NCBI GenBank assembly: GCA_028817855.1
Contig: JAPPOT010000799.1
Span: 1-42,144 of the forward strand
Length of the DNA stretch: 42,144 bases
Source: Myxococcales bacterium
Lineage (GTDB): Bacteria > Myxococcota_A > Polyangia > Polyangiales > JAFGIB01
Reading direction: 5' to 3'
In this document: positions 32,138 through 40,837 of the stretch, piece by piece
How positions within the stretch are numbered: the first letter of the stretch is position 1
Layout of the letters: each line of letters opens with the position of its first letter
The notes under the pieces: model-generated
The model's input: only the letters and a program-made list of their open reading frames with translations
Told to the model about the DNA's origin: nothing
Databases searched by the model: none
Program-made: the position numbers and the translations under genes

Positions 32138-33433
32138 ATGAGCGCGGCAACACCAATCCAGATCCTGGGCGCAGGCCTGACCGGCATGTCCGCCGCGCGG
32201 CACCTGGGCGGCGACTACGCCTTGCACGAGCGCCTGGCCGCGGTCGGCGGTCACGTGATCACGGTCGAACAGGACGGCTACCGCTTCGACCGCACCGGCC
32301 ACCTGCTGCACCTGCGGGACGACTCCATCCGCAGCTGGATCGAGACCCTGCTGGAGGGGCGCCTGGTGTCGGTGCAGCGAAACAGCCGCGTCTTCAGCCA
32401 CGGCGTCTACACGCGCTACCCCTATCAGGCGAACACCTACGGGCTGCCGCCGCAGGTCGCCTACGAGTGCCTGACGGGCTACCTCGGGGCGCGCGCACGG
32501 CTCGAGCAAGTCCCCGAGCCCAAGAGCTTCGAGGAGTTCTGCCTGAAGTACTTTGGCGACGGCTTCAGCAAGCACTTCATGATCCCGTACAACGAGAAGC
32601 TCTGGGGTGTGCACCCGCGGGACATCACCGCCGCCTGGTGCTCTCGCTTCGTGCCCCAGCCCAAACTGGAGGACGTAATCGCGGGCGCGGTGGGCCTCAA
32701 CGACCGCGAGCTCGGCTACAACACCAACTTCCTTTACCCGAAGCGCGGCATCGGAGAGCTGACCGATGCGCTCCATCGCGACCTGCCCACCGGCGCACAC
32801 CTCGCGCATGCGCCGCGCTCCATCGACTGGCGCAGGCGCGTGCTGCGCTTCGACGACGGCGACGTTCCCTATCAGGCGCTGATCTCCAGCGCGCCCCTCG
32901 ACACGCTCCTGGGCCTGCTCGAGGACCCACCCGACGAGGTGGCCAGCGCTGGCGAGCGGCTTCGCTGCAACCCCCTGTGGTACCTGGATGTGGCCCTCGA
33001 GGTGCCGTGCGGCGTCGACATGCACTGGGTCTACGTGCCCGAGGAGCGCTACCCCTTCTATCGCGTGGGCTGCTACTCCAACTTCAGCGCCGAGCTCGCG
33101 CCGCCGGGCAAGGCCTGCCTCTACGTGGAGCTGGCCTCGCGCCAGACGCCGGACATGGACGCGCTGCTACCCCAGGTCGCCGGCGGCCTGCAGGACATGG
33201 GCATCATCGAGGGCCCCGAAGACATCCGCTTCGCGCAGCCACGCCGCATCGACCACGCCTACGTCGTCTTCGACCACGACTACTACGACGCGCTGGAGCG
33301 CATCCTCCCGTTCCTCCAGGAGCACGGCATCGTCTCCGCGGGCCGCTACGGCGGCTGGAACTACTCCTCGATGGAGGACGCGCTGATCTTCGGGCGCGAG
33401 GCGGCCGCGCAGGCCCGGGAGCTGGTCTCATGA
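32138..33433 (+). CDS. FAD-dependent UDP-galactopyranose-mutase-like oxidoreductase
   Basis: 431 residues. The N-terminus is a Rossmann FAD-binding motif ILGAGLTGMSAARHL. The body has blocks seen in UDP-galactopyranose mutase and related amine-oxidase-like proteins: RTGHLLHLRD, YPYQANTYGLPP, FEEFCLKYFGDGFSKHFMIP and NEKLWGVHP. The C-terminus has RYGGWNYSSMEDALIFGREA, a second flavin contact. True mutase activity is not proved by these motifs. ATG 32138 has GAGAGCGACG upstream. Its stop overlaps the start of the GT2 gene, so the two are coupled. Confidence 0.85.
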   Translation: MSAATPIQILGAGLTGMSAARHLGGDYALHERLAAVGGHVITVEQDGYRFDRTGHLLHLRDDSIRSWIETLLEGRLVSVQRNSRVFSHGVYTRYPYQANTYGLPPQVAYECLTGYLGARARLEQVPEPKSFEEFCLKYFGDGFSKHFMIPYNEKLWGVHPRDITAAWCSRFVPQPKLEDVIAGAVGLNDRELGYNTNFLYPKRGIGELTDALHRDLPTGAHLAHAPRSIDWRRRVLRFDDGDVPYQALISSAPLDTLLGLLEDPPDEVASAGERLRCNPLWYLDVALEVPCGVDMHWVYVPEERYPFYRVGCYSNFSAELAPPGKACLYVELASRQTPDMDALLPQVAGGLQDMGIIEGPEDIRFAQPRRIDHAYVVFDHDYYDALERILPFLQEHGIVSAGRYGGWNYSSMEDALIFGREAAAQARELVS

Positions 33434-34158
33434 GCGACGCGGACGCGCCCAAGGTCACGATCGTCATCCCGATCTACAACGAGGAAGGCATCCTCCGCGC
33501 CTCGGTGGTCTCGCTGGTCGACCGCATGACGCGCTTCGACTTCAGCTGGGAGCTGGTGCTGGCCGAGAACGGCTCCACGGACGGTACCGTCGCCCTGTGC
33601 GAGGAGCTGTGCGCGCGCTACGCGCAGCTGAGCTACTTCTCCACCGGCGAGCCGGGCAACGGCAACTACGGCAAGGCCCTGCGCCAGGGCATCCTCGATG
33701 CCCGTGGCGAGTACGTCTTCTGCGACGAGATCGACCTCTGCGACACGGACTTCTACGCCGAGGCGATCGCGATCCTCGAGGGCGGCGGCGTCGACATGGT
33801 GATTGGCAGCAAGCTCGCCAGCGGCGCCAGCGACGAGCGCCCCTTCGTGCGCCACCTGGGCAGCGTGGTGATCAACGGCATGCTGCGCGTGGCCCTCGAC
33901 TTCAAGGGCACCGACACCCATGGCCTCAAGGCCTTTCGCAAGAGCGCGCTCGCGCCGGTGGCGGAGCGCTGCATCGTGGACAAGGACCTCTTCGCCAGCG
34001 AGCTGGTGATCCGGGCGGAGCGCGAGGGCATCCCGATTCGCGAGATCCCGGTGAGCATCAAGGAGATGCGCGAGCCCTCGGTGCACCTCTTCCGACGCGT
34101 TCCCAACGTGCTCAAGAACCTGGGCAAGCTGGTCGTCGCCATCCGTATCAAGGGCTGA
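33430..34158 (+). CDS. GT2 glycosyltransferase, DPM/ALG5-like
   Basis: 242 residues. VTIVIPIYNEEG and the LAENGSTDGT motif identify GT2. The metal-binding DxD region reads DEIDLCDTDFY. The later GSKLASGASDERPFVRHLGSV and THGLKAFRKSAL blocks resemble dolichol-phosphate mannose (DPM1) or glucose synthases. It has no membrane helix, like DPM1. If it makes polyprenyl-phosphate mannose, it would feed GT39-type enzymes such as the one at 1903-4260. Coupled by a 4-bp ATGA overlap to the flavoprotein. The DPM assignment is tentative; the GT2 family is sure. Confidence 0.82.
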   Translation: MSDADAPKVTIVIPIYNEEGILRASVVSLVDRMTRFDFSWELVLAENGSTDGTVALCEELCARYAQLSYFSTGEPGNGNYGKALRQGILDARGEYVFCDEIDLCDTDFYAEAIAILEGGGVDMVIGSKLASGASDERPFVRHLGSVVINGMLRVALDFKGTDTHGLKAFRKSALAPVAERCIVDKDLFASELVIRAEREGIPIREIPVSIKEMREPSVHLFRRVPNVLKNLGKLVVAIRIKG

Positions 34159-34165
34159 GGCGGCG

Positions 34166-35140
34166 ATGGCGCGGCGCAGTGTGGACGATCGCATCGCCGA
34201 GATCGCCGCCCTGCGCGACGACCCCAGTAGCGACGAGGCGCGCGACCTTCTCCGAAAGGCGCTCAACGCCAAGCCCAACGTGCTGGTGGCCGCGGCGGCC
34301 AACGTGATCGGCAACGGCCTCGCCGGCAGCCACGAGCAGGCACTGTGCGATGCCTTCGAGCGCTTTCTGGCGCAGCCCGCCAAGCAGGACAAGGCCTGCG
34401 TGGCGAAGCACGCGATCGCGCAGGCGCTGTACAGGCTCGAGGCCGATGCGCGCGATGTATTTCTCGCGGGAGTGCGCTACATCCAGCTCGAGCCGGTCTA
34501 TGGCGGCAAGGCGGACACCGCGGTGGACCTGCGCGTGACCTGCGCGCTCGGGCTGGTGCGCGGGCTCTACCCCGATGTCATGAACGAGCTGGCGCGACTG
34601 CTCGCCGACAGCGAGGTGATGGCACGCGTCGGCGCGGCGCGCGCGCTCGCTCACACGGGACACGTGGACGCCGCATCGCCCCTCCTGCGCTACGTCGCGC
34701 TCACCCGCGGCGAAGACAGCCGTGTCGTCGCAGCCGCGCTCGAGGGCCTACTGGAGCTGCACAAGGCCGATGCCCTGCCGCTCTTCGAGGAGCTCCTGCA
34801 GCGCGGCGACGCGGAGCTGCACGCCAGCGCCTGCGTCGCGCTAGGCGAGTCGCGGCTCCCGGAGGCGCTACCGGTGCTCATTCGCGCGGCCGACCGCGCG
34901 GTGACCGAGGAGGACCGCCAGCCCGTGCTGGTCGCGGTCGCCATGCTCCGCAGCGAGGACGGCTCTGCGCACCTGCTGGGGCTCGTGCGCGATGCCCCCG
35001 AGGGCGCGGCGCGCGACGCGCTGTCGGCCCTCGCGACCTTCCGGGCCGATAGCGCGCTCGCACAGCGCGCGCTCGAGGCCGCGCTCGAGCGCGGCGACCC
35101 GGTCTTCGAGGACTTCGCGCGCGCGGCGCTGTGCGCCTGA
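34166..35140 (+). CDS. HEAT-repeat protein
   Basis: 324 residues almost entirely of short helical pairs with conserved Ala/Leu spacing, such as RVGAARALAHTGHVDAASPLLRYV and ASACVALGESRLPEALPVLIRA. These are HEAT or PBS-lyase-like repeats, probably a protein-binding scaffold. No catalytic site. It begins 7 bp after the GT2 gene with GAGGCGGCG before ATG, and is followed by the kinase gene on the same strand. Confidence 0.85.
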   Translation: MARRSVDDRIAEIAALRDDPSSDEARDLLRKALNAKPNVLVAAAANVIGNGLAGSHEQALCDAFERFLAQPAKQDKACVAKHAIAQALYRLEADARDVFLAGVRYIQLEPVYGGKADTAVDLRVTCALGLVRGLYPDVMNELARLLADSEVMARVGAARALAHTGHVDAASPLLRYVALTRGEDSRVVAAALEGLLELHKADALPLFEELLQRGDAELHASACVALGESRLPEALPVLIRAADRAVTEEDRQPVLVAVAMLRSEDGSAHLLGLVRDAPEGAARDALSALATFRADSALAQRALEAALERGDPVFEDFARAALCA

Positions 35141-35222
35141 CTTCAGCGACCTGCACGCACACGAACGCCACCCTGATCACACGGTCGCAATTGCCGCCAA
35201 CACCGCGCGACTGGTAGAGTTT

Positions 35223-38200
35223 TTGCCGCGCGTGGACGGTGCTTTCACAGGAACCGATCGCTTCGTGATCGAGCGCCAGCTGGGCGCGGGGAGCATGGGG
35301 GCGGTGTACCTGGCCTACGACCAGAAGCTGGAGAGCCGCGTCGCCCTCAAGACCCTGCTCTCCGTCGAGCCGGCCGCCATCTACCGCTTCAAGAAGGAGT
35401 TCCGGTCGCTGGCTGACGTCAGCCACCGCAACCTGATCACCCTCCACGAGCTCTTCTCCGAGGACGACCAGTGGTTCTTCACGATGGAGTACGTGGAGGG
35501 GGTCGACCTCCTGACGTACGTGCACGGTGGGCGGCGCCGCACCTTCGACTCCACGCCACGCCCGATCTCGGAGCGGCCGGGCGTGCTCGACACCCTCGAC
35601 TCCTTCGAGACCCCGGTCGCGGGCATGGAGATGCTCTTCCCCTCCCCGCTCGAGGATGCCAGCCGGCTTCGCGCCGTGCTCGAACAGGTCGTCGAAGGGC
35701 TGATGGCCGTGCACGCCGCGGGCAAGCTGCACCGCGATCTCAAGCCCGAGAACGTGCTGGTCACGGCCGATGGGCGCGCGGTCCTGTGCGACTTCGGCAT
35801 CGTGATCGACCAGACCACCGACATCCACGAGACCCTCGCTACCGTGATCGGCACGCCGGCATACATGTCCCCGGAGCAGTGCCGGGGTGAGGGCGTAAAG
35901 GCCGCGACCGATTGGTACGCGCTCGGTGTGATCCTCTACGAGGCGCTCACCGGCGACGTCCCCTTCGATGGCACGCCGATGCAGGTCATCACGCGCAAGC
36001 AGCAGGTCGATCCCCCGCAGCCCAGCGCCGTCGTCTCCGACGTGCCCGAGGACCTGGACGAGCTGTGCATGCAGCTGCTCCAGCGCGAGCCGCGGGCGCG
36101 CCCGGGTGGCCAGGCGATCCTGCGTGCCCTGCGCACAAAGCAGCCCGCGTCGGTCCCGGCGCCCACCAAGCCGAGCATTGGCCCGGTGCGTCAAAACCGC
36201 TTCGTCGGACGCGAGGCTCAACTGCGCGACCTCGAAGGCGGGCTGACCACGACCGAGGCCGGCCAGCCGGTGGTGGCGCTCGTGAGCGGCGCATCCGGCA
36301 TCGGCAAGACCACGCTGGTCAACCGCTTTCTCGAGGACGTCAGCCAGCGGCAGCAAGCGATCGTGCTCAAGGGCCGCTGCTACGAGCGCGAGTCGGTGCC
36401 GTTCAAGGCCTTCGACAACGTGATCGACACGCTCAGCCGCTACCTGCGCAAGCTGCCCGCGGTGGACGTCGCTCGCATGATGCCGCGTGACATCGATGCG
36501 CTCGCGGGCCTCTTCCCGGTGCTCAAGCGCGTCGAGGTGCTCAAGCGCAGCCGCCGCACCCGCGCGCTGCCCCCGGATCCCCAGGAGCTGCGCCAGCGCG
36601 CCTTCCGTGCGCTCAAGGAGATGTTCTGCCGCATCGCGGACCTGGAGCCGCTCGTGGTCTATGTCGACGACCTCCAGTGGAGCGACGTCGAGAGTGCCAA
36701 GCTGCTGGCAGAGCTGGTCACCGGCGCCGACCGACCCGCCATGCTGCTGATCTGCGCCTACCGCAGCGACGACAGTGAGCACAGCGACGGGCTCAAGGCG
36801 CTGCGCGAGCAGATCGGGCAGAGTGACGAGCTGCAGACCCGCGAGATCCAGGTGGGCGTGCTCAACCCCGAGGAGAGCTTCCAGCTCGCCAGGGAGCTGC
36901 TCGGGGGCCAGACGGGCGAGGAGGGCGCGCGCAAGCTCGGCTTCGAGAGCAAGGGCAATCCGCACCTGCTCACCCAGTTGGTCGGCCACGTGACCGATCG
37001 CCGCGCCGAAGGCTCGGCCTCGCCCGACACCGCCCAGGGTCTGATCAACTTCGAGCGGGTCCTCGAGGAGCGCCTTGCCTCCCTGTCGACGGACGGGCGC
37101 ACCATGCTCGAGCTGCTGAGCGTCGCCGGCCGCCCGGTGCCCGAGTCGATGTTGACTCTGGTCTCCTCGTTCAACATCGATCTGCCCAGCGCACTGGCCG
37201 AGCTGCGCAGCGCCAAGCTGATCCGCGGCGTCTCCTCCCACGACATCCGCGCGGTCGAGGTCTACCATGACACGATCCGGGAGGGCGTAACCTCGCGCAT
37301 GGCGCCCGAGACGCTCACCCACTGGCACCGGCGTCTGGCCGCGGCGCTCGAGGCGAGCGGGGCGATCGACCTCGAGGCTCTCACCAGCCACCTGCTGGGC
37401 GCGGGCGAGCAGGAGCGCGCGTCGCTCTACGCCGCGCGCGCAGGCGAGCAGGCCGAGAAGGGGTTGGCGTTCGAGAAGGCGGCGCGCCTCTACGGCCTCG
37501 CGGCGGAGCACTCGAGCAACGACCATCGCCGGCTCGCCTTCCAGCGCCGCCATGCGGACGCGCTCGTCAACGCGGGACGCGGCTCGGAAGCGGCGGAGAT
37601 GTACTTCGAGGCGGCGCGCACCGCGGCCAGCGGGGAGACCGCCGAGCTACGCGCACTGGGCGGCATCCAGCTGCTGCTGTCAGGCCAGCTGGAGGAGGGC
37701 CTGGCCGCGGTCAAGGAGCCGCTGGCAGCGCACGGCGTGCAGATCCCGAGGGACTTCGCCCAGGCGGCCTACGAGGCAGGCGAGGTCTGGCGCGCGCTGC
37801 GCACCCGCGGGCTGTCCTTCCAGGAGCGGGCCGAGGCCGATGTGGAAGGCGCCTCCCTGGTCCGACTGGACATGTTATGGGGCGCCACGCGCGGGCTGCT
37901 GCTGCACGAGCTGGCGCGGCCACTGCCGCTGCTCACGCGCTACGTGGCCGACGCGCTCGAGACCGGCGAGCCGCTGCGCGTGGTGCGCGCATTGACGCTC
38001 TTTCACACCCATGTGGACCTTCCCTTCAGCCGGCTGGCCAAGGTTGCCCCCTGCGGCGCGCTCGACGTGGCCGAAGCGGTCGCGCGCGGTACCGACAGCG
38101 CCGAGGCCCGGGCCTGCATCGCCTTCGCACGCGGCCTGGTGGTCTACTACTCCGGCCAGGTGGAGCAAGCCCTGGGAGAGCTCTTCCGCGCCGAGGAGCT

Positions 38201-39044
38201 CTACCGCAACCACACGCGCGGCGGCGCCTTCGAGATGCGCCAGGCGCGGATGGTCATCGGGCAGCTCCAGTCGGCGGTGCTGCTCGATGCCGATCTGCAG
38301 CTGCTGCGCGACTGGGCGCGGGAAGCCGACGGCCGCAATGACGTGGTCAGCAGCATCCGCCTGCGCATGACGATGACGATCCCGATGCTGCGCAACGACG
38401 ACGCGGAGGGCGCGCTGGCCACCCTCGATCAGGCCTCGAAAATGGCCGGCACCCTGGAGGGCATCAGCTTCTCGGCCGACCTGCTCTCGCGCTCGGTCCT
38501 GCAGCTCTACCGCGGCGACGCCGAGCGGGCGCGCACGACGAGCTATCTCTTCGATCAGTTCACCGAGTCCGCCGAAAACTCGATCCCGCTGTGGCGCGGC
38601 CTGATGCTGCTCTGCCGTGCACGGCTGCTGGTGCTCTCGCGGGCCTCGCGCCACACCCCGCGCAGCGTGCTCGACGAAGCCGGCAAGGTGCTCGACCTGG
38701 TCGCGGCCCTGGAGCTGCCGTGCCTCCAGGATCAGCTGACGCTCACGCGCGCCGCCGTCGCCTCCGCCGCGGGCGACGCCCAGACCGCCATCAAGGGGCT
38801 CGAGCAGGTGCTCGCCACCCACAGCAACGGCCGGACGCCACCACTAGCGGCGGTCCTCCCGCTACGCGCCAAGGGCCAGATCGTCGGCGGCGCAGAAGGC
38901 GAGTCCATGGAGGCACGGGCCGACCAGCTACTTCGCAAGCGCCAGATTGCGAACCCCCGCCGCTTCGCCCGCCTGACGGTGCCGCTGGTCGAGGAGGCTG
39001 CCGCACGCCAGCGCTCCCGGCAGACGAGTGCCTCCAGCGCCTAG
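35223..39044 (+). CDS. Ser/Thr protein kinase - AAA ATPase - TPR-like fusion
   Basis: About 1273 residues, soluble. An N-terminal Hanks-type kinase has GAGSMG (about 21-26), Lys 43 in VALKTL, HRDLKPEN (170-177), DFG (190-192) and YMSPEQ. A loop of about 45 residues (100-145) between the hinge and helix E is longer than usual. A FVGRE motif and a Walker A SGASGIGKTT (about 355) open a STAND/AAA_16 ATPase with Walker B VVYVDDLQWSD. The remaining 600 residues are helical and TPR-like. This layout is common in myxobacteria and thought to be signalling. The start is unclear: TTG 35223 has GGTAGAG just upstream, GTG 35232 is the alternative. All catalytic residues are kept. Confidence 0.88.
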   Translation: MPRVDGAFTGTDRFVIERQLGAGSMGAVYLAYDQKLESRVALKTLLSVEPAAIYRFKKEFRSLADVSHRNLITLHELFSEDDQWFFTMEYVEGVDLLTYVHGGRRRTFDSTPRPISERPGVLDTLDSFETPVAGMEMLFPSPLEDASRLRAVLEQVVEGLMAVHAAGKLHRDLKPENVLVTADGRAVLCDFGIVIDQTTDIHETLATVIGTPAYMSPEQCRGEGVKAATDWYALGVILYEALTGDVPFDGTPMQVITRKQQVDPPQPSAVVSDVPEDLDELCMQLLQREPRARPGGQAILRALRTKQPASVPAPTKPSIGPVRQNRFVGREAQLRDLEGGLTTTEAGQPVVALVSGASGIGKTTLVNRFLEDVSQRQQAIVLKGRCYERESVPFKAFDNVIDTLSRYLRKLPAVDVARMMPRDIDALAGLFPVLKRVEVLKRSRRTRALPPDPQELRQRAFRALKEMFCRIADLEPLVVYVDDLQWSDVESAKLLAELVTGADRPAMLLICAYRSDDSEHSDGLKALREQIGQSDELQTREIQVGVLNPEESFQLARELLGGQTGEEGARKLGFESKGNPHLLTQLVGHVTDRRAEGSASPDTAQGLINFERVLEERLASLSTDGRTMLELLSVAGRPVPESMLTLVSSFNIDLPSALAELRSAKLIRGVSSHDIRAVEVYHDTIREGVTSRMAPETLTHWHRRLAAALEASGAIDLEALTSHLLGAGEQERASLYAARAGEQAEKGLAFEKAARLYGLAAEHSSNDHRRLAFQRRHADALVNAGRGSEAAEMYFEAARTAASGETAELRALGGIQLLLSGQLEEGLAAVKEPLAAHGVQIPRDFAQAAYEAGEVWRALRTRGLSFQERAEADVEGASLVRLDMLWGATRGLLLHELARPLPLLTRYVADALETGEPLRVVRALTLFHTHVDLPFSRLAKVAPCGALDVAEAVARGTDSAEARACIAFARGLVVYYSGQVEQALGELFRAEELYRNHTRGGAFEMRQARMVIGQLQSAVLLDADLQLLRDWAREADGRNDVVSSIRLRMTMTIPMLRNDDAEGALATLDQASKMAGTLEGISFSADLLSRSVLQLYRGDAERARTTSYLFDQFTESAENSIPLWRGLMLLCRARLLVLSRASRHTPRSVLDEAGKVLDLVAALELPCLQDQLTLTRAAVASAAGDAQTAIKGLEQVLATHSNGRTPPLAAVLPLRAKGQIVGGAEGESMEARADQLLRKRQIANPRRFARLTVPLVEEAAARQRSRQTSASSA

Positions 39045-39098
39045 GGCCCCTCGCCCTCCTCTCCGCGACCGCCGTGGGCGGTCTGCTAAGCTGCGCCC

Positions 39099-40019
39099 GT
39101 GTTCGCATCCATCTCGGTCGATCTCGACGAGATCCCCTGCTACTCGGCCATTCACGGCCTGGAGCCGCCCACGGACGGCAGCGCGCACGCCGTCTATGAG
39201 CGCGGCGTCGCCCGCTTCGAGAGCTGGCTGCGGCAGCTCGACGCGCGCGCGACCTTCTTCGCCATCGGCCGCGACCTCGATCACGCCCCCGCGCGCGATG
39301 CGATCGCGCGGCTGCACGGGGCCGGCCACGAGATCGGCAATCACACCTTCCATCACCGCTATGACTTCACCCGCCGCAGCGCCGAGAGCCAGGGTGACGA
39401 CATCCGGCGCGGAGCCGACGCGATCGAGCATGCCTGCGGCGAGCGCCCGGTCGGATTCCGCGCACCGGGCTACACCATCGTGGATGCCACCTTCGAGCAG
39501 CTGACCGCTCAGGGCTACGAGTACGACTCGAGCGTCTTCCCCTGCCCCCCCTACTACGCGGCCAAGGCCGCGGCGATCGCGAGCATTGCGGCCCGGGGCC
39601 GCCGCAGCCACAGCATCGTCGACGATCCGCGCGTGCTGACCGCGCCAGCGGACCCCTATCGGGTGGGCACCCCTTACCACCGGCGCGGCGACGGCATGCT
39701 CGAGCTGCCGATCGGCGTCACCGGCCTGGCCAGCGCCCGCCTGCCCTTCATCGGCACCACCGTCGCGATGGCCGGCGAGCGCGGCGCACGCTGGCTGGCC
39801 CGCGCGATGGGCCGGCGCCCCCTGGTCAATCTCGAGCTGCACGGCATCGACCTGCTCGACGCGGAGGCGGACGGACTCGCCTGGCTCAAGCCGTATCAAC
39901 CCGACCTCAAGCGAGCGGGGCAGGCCAAGTTGGCCGCGCTCAACTCCGCGGTGACCGTGCTGCTGGAGACCGGCTATACGCTGGTGACGCTGCACGAAGC
40001 CGCCCACCGCCTCGAATGA
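39099..40019 (+). CDS. Polysaccharide deacetylase (NodB/CE4)
   Basis: 306 residues. NodB motifs: SVDLDE with Asp 8 and Asp 10, ATFFAIG, the zinc histidines in HEIGNHTFHH (His 82 and His 86), RAPGY (121-125) and a late LELHGIDLLD with the catalytic-type His. There is no signal peptide, so the enzyme may act in the cytoplasm on a lipid-linked or nucleotide sugar, or on a glycan precursor. GTG 39099 is the start. It could work on sugars of the mannose group upstream, but the target cannot be read. Confidence 0.87.
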   Translation: MFASISVDLDEIPCYSAIHGLEPPTDGSAHAVYERGVARFESWLRQLDARATFFAIGRDLDHAPARDAIARLHGAGHEIGNHTFHHRYDFTRRSAESQGDDIRRGADAIEHACGERPVGFRAPGYTIVDATFEQLTAQGYEYDSSVFPCPPYYAAKAAAIASIAARGRRSHSIVDDPRVLTAPADPYRVGTPYHRRGDGMLELPIGVTGLASARLPFIGTTVAMAGERGARWLARAMGRRPLVNLELHGIDLLDAEADGLAWLKPYQPDLKRAGQAKLAALNSAVTVLLETGYTLVTLHEAAHRLE

Positions 40020-40048
40020 GGGCCCCAAATCGTGTTAAGTAGCGCGGC

Positions 40049-40786
40049 GTGGCCTGGCGGAGAGTGAGATTCAAGGGCGGCGTCGTGCTCGCCCGCTGCA
40101 ACGAGGACGGCTCCCTGCGGGCCGAGGACGGGCGCGTGGAGATCCGCTATCGGCCCAGCGACACCCGGGCCTACCGCGCCGGGGCGCGCAACCTCACGGT
40201 CATCGAGCGCGAGCCGGTGCTGCCAGACGACACCTGCCCGGCGGGCCAGCCTGTGCCGAACCGGCAGGAGGGCAGCGGCAACAGCCGTAGCGGAGGCAGG
40301 CGCAGGACCGGCAAGGCGAAGCAGAGCGGCAGCGGAAGCGCCCTGCCCCCGCCGCCGAAGGGCGCCATCGTCGCGTACACGGACGGAGCGTGCTCCGGCA
40401 ACCCCGGCCCCTCGGGGCTGGGCGTCGTGCTTCTCGATGGGGACCACCGCCGCGAGCTGAGCGTGTATCTGGGCGAGGGCACCAACAACATCGCCGAGCT
40501 CACCGCGATCGAGCGCGCCCTCGACGTCCTCGACGAGAGCGCAAACGGCCGGCCCGTGCGCGTATACACCGACAGCCAGTACTCGATCGGCGTGCTCACC
40601 AAGGGCTGGAAGGCCAAGGCCAACAAGCCCCTGATCGCGCGAATCAAGGAGCTGGTCGCCCGCTTCAGCGACCTGGAGTTCATCTACGTGCGCGGCCACG
40701 TCGGCGTCGAGCTCAACGAGCGCGCCGATGCGCTGGCGGTGGAAGCGGTCCAATCGCGCAGCTCCGTCGACTGGGTCGACGTCTGA
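40049..40786 (+). CDS. rnhA: RNase HI with N-terminal extension
   Basis: 245 residues. The C-terminal 140 are a full RNase HI with active-site Asp 112 (YTDGACSGNPG), Glu 150 (NIAELTAIERAL), Asp 175 (YTDSQYS) and Asp 227 in ELNERADALA, with His 217. It cleaves RNA in RNA-DNA hybrids. The first 65 residues (RVRFKGGVVLARC, GRVEIRYRPSDTRAYRAGARNL) form a small beta-rich region not found in E. coli RnhA, linked by a basic Gly/Ser/Arg stretch of about 35 residues that may add hybrid binding. GTG 40049 is the start. Confidence 0.93.
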   Translation: MAWRRVRFKGGVVLARCNEDGSLRAEDGRVEIRYRPSDTRAYRAGARNLTVIEREPVLPDDTCPAGQPVPNRQEGSGNSRSGGRRRTGKAKQSGSGSALPPPPKGAIVAYTDGACSGNPGPSGLGVVLLDGDHRRELSVYLGEGTNNIAELTAIERALDVLDESANGRPVRVYTDSQYSIGVLTKGWKAKANKPLIARIKELVARFSDLEFIYVRGHVGVELNERADALAVEAVQSRSSVDWVDV

Positions 40787-40837
40787 GGCCCGCGGTCGGA
40801 ACCGGTCAGCGCGGATGACTATGCCCTGGTCAGAGCA

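Noticed and set aside
34878-37553. An 891-codon open frame antisense to the kinase-ATPase gene
   Set aside because: It mirrors the strong codon bias of the kinase gene and its translation has no family features.
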